NCBI GenBank assembly: GCA_030609785.1 | Contig: JAUWTC010000078.1 | Location: 1-8,517, forward strand | Reading direction: 5' to 3' | DNA length: 8,517 nt | Source of the DNA: Holophagae bacterium | Lineage (GTDB): Bacteria; Acidobacteriota; Thermoanaerobaculia; Thermoanaerobaculales; Sulfomarinibacteraceae | In this document: in pieces, positions 5,615 to 8,517 of the stretch | Layout of the letters: every line of letters starts with the position of its first letter | How positions within the stretch are numbered: the first letter of the stretch is position 1 | The notes under the pieces: model-generated | Seen by the model: only the letters and a program-made list of their open reading frames with translations | The model's database searches: none | What the model was told of the DNA's origin: nothing | Translations under genes and position numbers: made by a program

Positions 5615-6805
5615 TCATACCTGATCAAACGCCTGCTGCAGGTCGGCGATAAGGTCCTCGACGTCTTCACAGCCGACCGAGAGTCTGACGAGGCCGTCAC
5701 TGATTCCGGCTTCGATTCGATCTTCCGGCCGCATGGTGGCGTGGGTCATGCTCGGAGGATGCTGAATCAGGCTCTCGACGCCACCCAGCGATACCGCCAG
5801 CGTCATCAGCTTGACGGAGTTCAGAAGCTTGGCCCCGGCCTCCAGGCCCCCTTTGACCTCGAAGGAGATCAGCGAGCCCGGACCGTCCATTTGGCGCTGA
5901 GACAACTCGTGCTGGGGATGGCTGGCCAAGCCCGGGTACCGCACCCACTCGACCTTTTCGTGGTATTCCAGCCACTGCGCCAGTTTCTGTGCCCCCTCCT
6001 GCGCCGCAAGAACCCTGAGGGAAAGAGTCTTGAAACCTCGCAGCGCCAGCCAGGCCTGGTGAGGGTCCATGCAGGCGCCGACATAGAAGTGCACCGAACG
6101 AATCTTTTTGAAGAGAGCCTCGGTCTTGGGCACGATCATGCCGGCGACGACATCGGTGTGACCGTTGATGAACTTGGTCATCGAGTGCATCACGATATCG
6201 GCGCCGAGTTCCAAAGGCCGCTGCAAGATCGGCGATGCAAATGTGTTGTCAACCAGCACCAGGACGCCGTGCTCGTGAGCAATCTCGACGATCGCCGTGA
6301 TGTCGGTCAGGACGATCGTAGGATTGGCCGGAGTTTCGATGAAGACCAGTTTGGTTTCCGGCCTGATTGCAGCACGAACCGCCTCGGGATTGGAAGTGTC
6401 GACAAAGGTTGAAGCAATACCGAAGCGAGAAAAATCTCTTTCGATCACTACCCGAGAAGGCCCGTAGACCGACGAGGTCCCGACCAAATGGTCTCCCTGA
6501 TTGAGCACCGCGAACAAAGTGGTCGTCAGAGCCGCCATGCCCGATCCGGTGGCCAATCCGCCGTATCCGCACTCCAGCGTCGATACCGCTTCTTCGAGCC
6601 GCGCGATCGTCGGGTTGCCCATACGCGTATAGATAAAGCCGTCCTCAGTCCCGGCAAACCGACCGGCCCCCTGGGCACAGTCGGTGAACGCAAAGGTCGA
6701 GGTCTGAAAGATCGGCGGCGCCACCGCTCCAGTCGCCTCATCGGCATACTGGCCTGCATGAATGGCCTGGGTGGAACGGGACAGGTGTTTGACGTCGTGA
6801 CTCAT
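5615..6805 (-). CDS. PLP-dependent trans-sulfuration enzyme (cystathionine gamma-synthase / methionine gamma-lyase family)
   Basis: The 396-residue protein is a full-length member of the Cys/Met metabolism PLP-enzyme family, which makes or breaks C-S bonds at the gamma carbon of homoserine- or methionine-type substrates. Known functional residues fall at the same numbers as in Pseudomonas methionine gamma-lyase: Tyr59 and Arg61 (YTRMGNPT, phosphate binding), SGMAA (88-92), Tyr114, Asp186 (DNTFASP), the PLP lysine Lys211 (SMTKFINGHTD) and Arg374 (LVRLSVGCED). SLGGVESLIQHP (339-350) is also typical. Position 116, the lyase-specific cysteine, is proline (VYGPSR), so the exact reaction (gamma-synthase, gamma-lyase, or sulfhydrylase) cannot be set from sequence. 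AGGAGG lies 5 nt before ATG 6805. The open frame runs on upstream to 7711, but that part is antisense to the gene at 6896. No other sulfur gene is adjacent. Confidence 0.93.
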   Translation of the reverse strand: MSHDVKHLSRSTQAIHAGQYADEATGAVAPPIFQTSTFAFTDCAQGAGRFAGTEDGFIYTRMGNPTIARLEEAVSTLECGYGGLATGSGMAALTTTLFAVLNQGDHLVGTSSVYGPSRVVIERDFSRFGIASTFVDTSNPEAVRAAIRPETKLVFIETPANPTIVLTDITAIVEIAHEHGVLVLVDNTFASPILQRPLELGADIVMHSMTKFINGHTDVVAGMIVPKTEALFKKIRSVHFYVGACMDPHQAWLALRGFKTLSLRVLAAQEGAQKLAQWLEYHEKVEWVRYPGLASHPQHELSQRQMDGPGSLISFEVKGGLEAGAKLLNSVKLMTLAVSLGGVESLIQHPPSMTHATMRPEDRIEAGISDGLVRLSVGCEDVEDLIADLQQAFDQV

Positions 6806-6833
6806 GAACGCCTCCTCGGCGGTGGAGTGTAAC

Positions 6834-6856
6834 GTAATCCGCCGAAGGCGGATTAC
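6834..6856. promoter_or_regulatory. Perfect 10-bp inverted repeat in a divergent promoter region
   Basis: GTAATCCGCC and GGCGGATTAC flank a GAA centre (TTC on the minus strand) in the 90-bp gap between two divergent genes, 29 bp from one start and 40 bp from the other. It could be an operator shared by both genes or another member of the TTC-loop hairpin family seen at 3896-3943. It would overlap the -35 position of the putative promoter at 6865. Confidence 0.6.
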
Positions 6857-6864
6857 AGACAGTG

Positions 6865-6870
6865 TAGAAT
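6865..6870 (+). promoter_or_regulatory. Possible -10 element of the gene at 6896
   Basis: TAGAAT preceded by TG lies 25 bp before the ATG, so a transcript would start near 6877 and leave a short leader containing the ribosome site GGAG (6887-6890). No clear -35 hexamer is seen. The string GTGTAGAATC is shared with the CPBP gene upstream region. Confidence 0.3.
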
Positions 6871-6895
6871 CCGTTGTCTTTGAAATGGAGATACG

Positions 6896-7795
6896 ATGAG
6901 TCCCTCGAAACGAAAAGCTGGAAAAACCCCCATTTGGCTCAAGATTGTCATCTGGGTTCTCGCGGTCTTCCTGATGGCTGCCTCGGTGATCTACCAACGT
7001 ATGACCGGCCCCACCCATCCCAAACGGGGCTCCTTTGAGGCTGCCGGAGCCACTCATACCTATCGCCTTGTGCGCAGCGGCATTACGACGACGCCCGCTC
7101 AAGTCAGAATTCCGGATCCAGGCGGAGAGACCTCGGCGGTCATCGAATGGCGGCGCTATCCGACTGATGAAGACTTCTCGCCGGTTCCGATGACCAGTAG
7201 CGAAGGCATTCTTGCCGGTGACCTTCCCCGTCAGGTCGCGGCCGGAAAGATCGAGTATTCGGTGACCCTCCAGACTCCCGAGGGCGCGGTCCGCCTGCCT
7301 TCCGGCGACGAAGACACGGTCATCCTCCGCTATAAGGACCCCGTCCCCGCAACGGTTTTGATCCCACACATCTTCTTGATGTTCTTCGCGGTCTTGTTCG
7401 GTATCAGAACCGGTCTGTCCGCGATATTCGCCCCTTCGGGGATGCGCTGGAGCGCCTGGACAACGCTGATCGGCATGACGGTAGGCGGCATGGTTCTGGG
7501 GCCGATCGTTCAGAAATACGCCTTCGGCGCCTACTGGACCGGTTGGCCGTTCGGAGGCGACCTGACTGACAACAAGGTCCTGATCATGTGGATCGTCTGG
7601 ATCCTCGCCTGCTCGACTATCGGCTTCAAACCGATCAAGAAGGAGTGGATCGGACGCATCCTCGTCGTCGCAGCCGCTGCGGTGATGACCATCGTCTACC
7701 TGATCCCCCATTCGATGCGCGGGAGCGAGCTGAACTACGAGGCCGTAGACTCCGGAGTCGAAGCTTCACAGGCGATAGGGACGAGCGACGAGTAG
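6896..7795 (+). CDS. Uncharacterised five-helix membrane protein with an extracytoplasmic domain
   Basis: I do not recognise a named family. The 299-residue protein has a basic N-terminus (MSPSKRKAGK), a membrane helix (13-33), a soluble part of about 115 residues (36-150), probably beta-rich and outside the cytoplasm, then four helices near 152-172, 186-206, 226-244 and 252-271. The soluble part opens with YQRMTGPTHPKRG (33-45) and ends AAGKIEYSVTLQTP (115-128), reminiscent of fibronectin/Ig-type sandwich folds. The loop from 202 to 226 (GPIVQKYAFGAYWTGWPFGG, then DLTDNK) is rich in Gly and aromatic residues and looks like a conserved core; I recall similar unnamed proteins from Bacteroidota and other phyla but could not verify this. 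GGAG lies 5 nt before ATG. It is divergent from the trans-sulfuration gene, and a repeat begins 16 bp after its stop. Confidence 0.85.
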   Translation: MSPSKRKAGKTPIWLKIVIWVLAVFLMAASVIYQRMTGPTHPKRGSFEAAGATHTYRLVRSGITTTPAQVRIPDPGGETSAVIEWRRYPTDEDFSPVPMTSSEGILAGDLPRQVAAGKIEYSVTLQTPEGAVRLPSGDEDTVILRYKDPVPATVLIPHIFLMFFAVLFGIRTGLSAIFAPSGMRWSAWTTLIGMTVGGMVLGPIVQKYAFGAYWTGWPFGGDLTDNKVLIMWIVWILACSTIGFKPIKKEWIGRILVVAAAAVMTIVYLIPHSMRGSELNYEAVDSGVEASQAIGTSDE

Positions 7796-7810
7796 TTGGC
7801 CTGGCGGGGC

Positions 7811-7856
7811 TGAACGTCCAACGCTCAACGTCCAACGTTCAACGCCGAAGTTCGCG
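7811..7856 (+). repeat. Dispersed 46-bp repeat, copy 3
   Basis: This copy is identical to 1689-1734 at 43 of 46 positions, including the CGAAGTTCGCG tail beyond the AACGTCC/AACGCTC units, so the repeat is a defined element and not only a simple tandem. It lies 16 bp after the stop of the membrane protein gene, between converging genes. Confidence 0.75.
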
Positions 7857-7927
7857 TTGGGGTCTTTTCGACAACCGGTTCATTTGTCTTCTTGTACTGG
7901 CTGCATCGATGTCTTTCCTGGATTTTG

Positions 7928-7965
7928 CATGCGCCTGAGCTCCCAGCTCTCAGATCAGGCGCATG
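7928..7965. terminator. 11-bp inverted repeat at the histidine kinase stop, possible terminator
   Basis: CATGCGCCTGA (7928-7938) and TCAGGCGCATG (7955-7965) are perfect complements around a 16-bp loop that itself contains GAGCT-CCC-AGCTC. The right arm overlaps the last codons and stop of the histidine kinase gene. No T-run follows on either strand, so termination may rely on structure alone, or the site may serve another purpose. Confidence 0.5.
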
Positions 7966-8517
7966 GGAGATCGATCTCGATGATCAGGCCTCCACCGTCC
8001 CGATTCCGAGCCGTGATCGTTCCCCCGTGGAGACGTACCGCCCTCGCGGCAATCGCCAAGCCCAGTCCTGCCCCGCCGCGGCCCCGATCTCGGGCATCCT
8101 CGATCCGGTAAAAGACCTCGAAAATCCTCGAAAGGTCCACCTCCGGAACACCGGGTCCACGATCGGCCACTCGAACCCGGGCGAGGTCATCCTCTCGGTC
8201 GACCTCAATCTCGACAGTTGTGTCGGAGCCGCTGAAGAACACAGCATTACGGATGACATTGTCGATCGCCGCCCGCAGTTGTCCTGCATCACCGAGGACA
8301 CAGATCTCACCGGCCTTCGGCCGATCGAAGTGCAGCTCGGCGCCGGTATTCTCAAACGCCGCATCCGCGACGATTTCTTCTGTCAACCCAACCAGATCCA
8401 CCGGGATTCGTTCCAGCTGATCATGGTCGAGACGCGTGAATTCCAGCAGCCGAGAAATCAGATCGTCGAGGCGTGAGGATTCCAATTCGACGCGGTCCAG
8501 GGCGCCTTCGGCTGCAC
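7955..8517 (-). CDS. Sensor histidine kinase, partial (C-terminal kinase region; N-terminus beyond right edge)
   Basis: The visible 186 residues are the end of a two-component sensor kinase, which autophosphorylates on His and passes phosphate to a response regulator. The reading begins AAEGALDRVELESSRLDDLI, typical of the second helix of the HisKA dimerisation domain; the phosphorylated His lies off the edge. Then come the N box (QLRAAIDNVIRNAVFF), the G1 box (ADRGPGVPE), the F box (IFEVFYR) and the G2 box (GGAGLGLAIAARAVRLHGG), all intact, followed by a final strand ending EIDLPCA. The arrangement resembles EnvZ/CpxA-type kinases. A TTG at 8485 is in frame but is not the true start, since HisKA sequence continues upstream of it. 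A partner regulator is not in the window. Confidence 0.93.
   Translation of the reverse strand, partial: AAEGALDRVELESSRLDDLISRLLEFTRLDHDQLERIPVDLVGLTEEIVADAAFENTGAELHFDRPKAGEICVLGDAGQLRAAIDNVIRNAVFFSGSDTTVEIEVDREDDLARVRVADRGPGVPEVDLSRIFEVFYRIEDARDRGRGGAGLGLAIAARAVRLHGGTITARNRDGGGLIIEIDLPCA

Noticed and set aside
5588..6412. A 274-codon plus-strand open frame
   Set aside because: It is antisense to the PLP enzyme, which has a complete set of family residues on the minus strand.
6806..7711. An upstream extension of the PLP enzyme frame on the minus strand giving about 300 extra residues
   Set aside because: The extension is antisense to the membrane protein at 6896, is low in complexity, and the family start with a strong ribosome site is at 6805.
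8485..8517. TTG at 8485 as the histidine kinase start
   Set aside because: HisKA-like sequence continues in frame to the window edge, so the gene is cut, not short.

Overview
The window looks like chromosome from a Gram-negative, free-living bacterium of moderately high GC, probably an uncultured lineage known mainly from metagenomes. Hints are a Sec signal peptide on a membrane-anchored thioredoxin, an HD-GYP receptor, a GYF_2-type domain, an IF-DGFET-type protein tail of the kind seen in Acidobacteriota and Xanthomonadales, and intergenic repeats that read as 'NVQRSTSNVQRS' or 'FVPSCGY' when translated. My best guess is Acidobacteriota, or a PVC/Hydrogenedentota-like group. No rRNA or phylogenetic marker is present, so this is weak. 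There is no phage, transposase, CRISPR array or tRNA that I can see.

Layout, left to right. (1) Minus strand, 1-1388: a MASE1-like membrane sensor fused to an HD-GYP cyclic-di-GMP phosphodiesterase domain, cut by the left edge. (2) 1389-1997: a 609-bp gap holding a decayed C-terminal tail of an exported protein and two inverted copies of a short dispersed repeat. (3) Plus strand, 1998-3685: a two-gene unit with an ATGA overlap. It encodes a CPBP (CAAX-protease-like) membrane protein with a QQ in place of the catalytic EE and a C-terminal DUF4214 domain, then an exported thioredoxin anchored by a membrane helix with a GYF_2-like tail. (4) 3686-3955: a repeat-rich gap between converging genes, ending in three tandem TTC-loop hairpins. 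(5) Minus strand, 3956-6805: glycogen synthase (glgA) downstream of a PLP-dependent trans-sulfuration enzyme, separated by two opposed heptamer repeat arrays. (6) Plus strand, 6896-7795: a conserved-looking membrane protein of unknown function, divergent from the trans-sulfuration gene across a 90-bp gap with a perfect 10-bp inverted repeat. (7) 7796-7954: a third dispersed repeat copy and an inverted repeat. (8) Minus strand, 7955-8517: the C-terminal part of a sensor histidine kinase, cut by the right edge.

The genes do not form one pathway: signalling (HD-GYP, histidine kinase), carbon storage (GlgA), sulfur amino-acid metabolism and envelope functions sit side by side. The least explained parts are the coupled CPBP-DUF4214/thioredoxin-GYF_2 pair, the unknown membrane protein, and the dense families of short repeats and hairpins that occupy nearly every intergenic gap.
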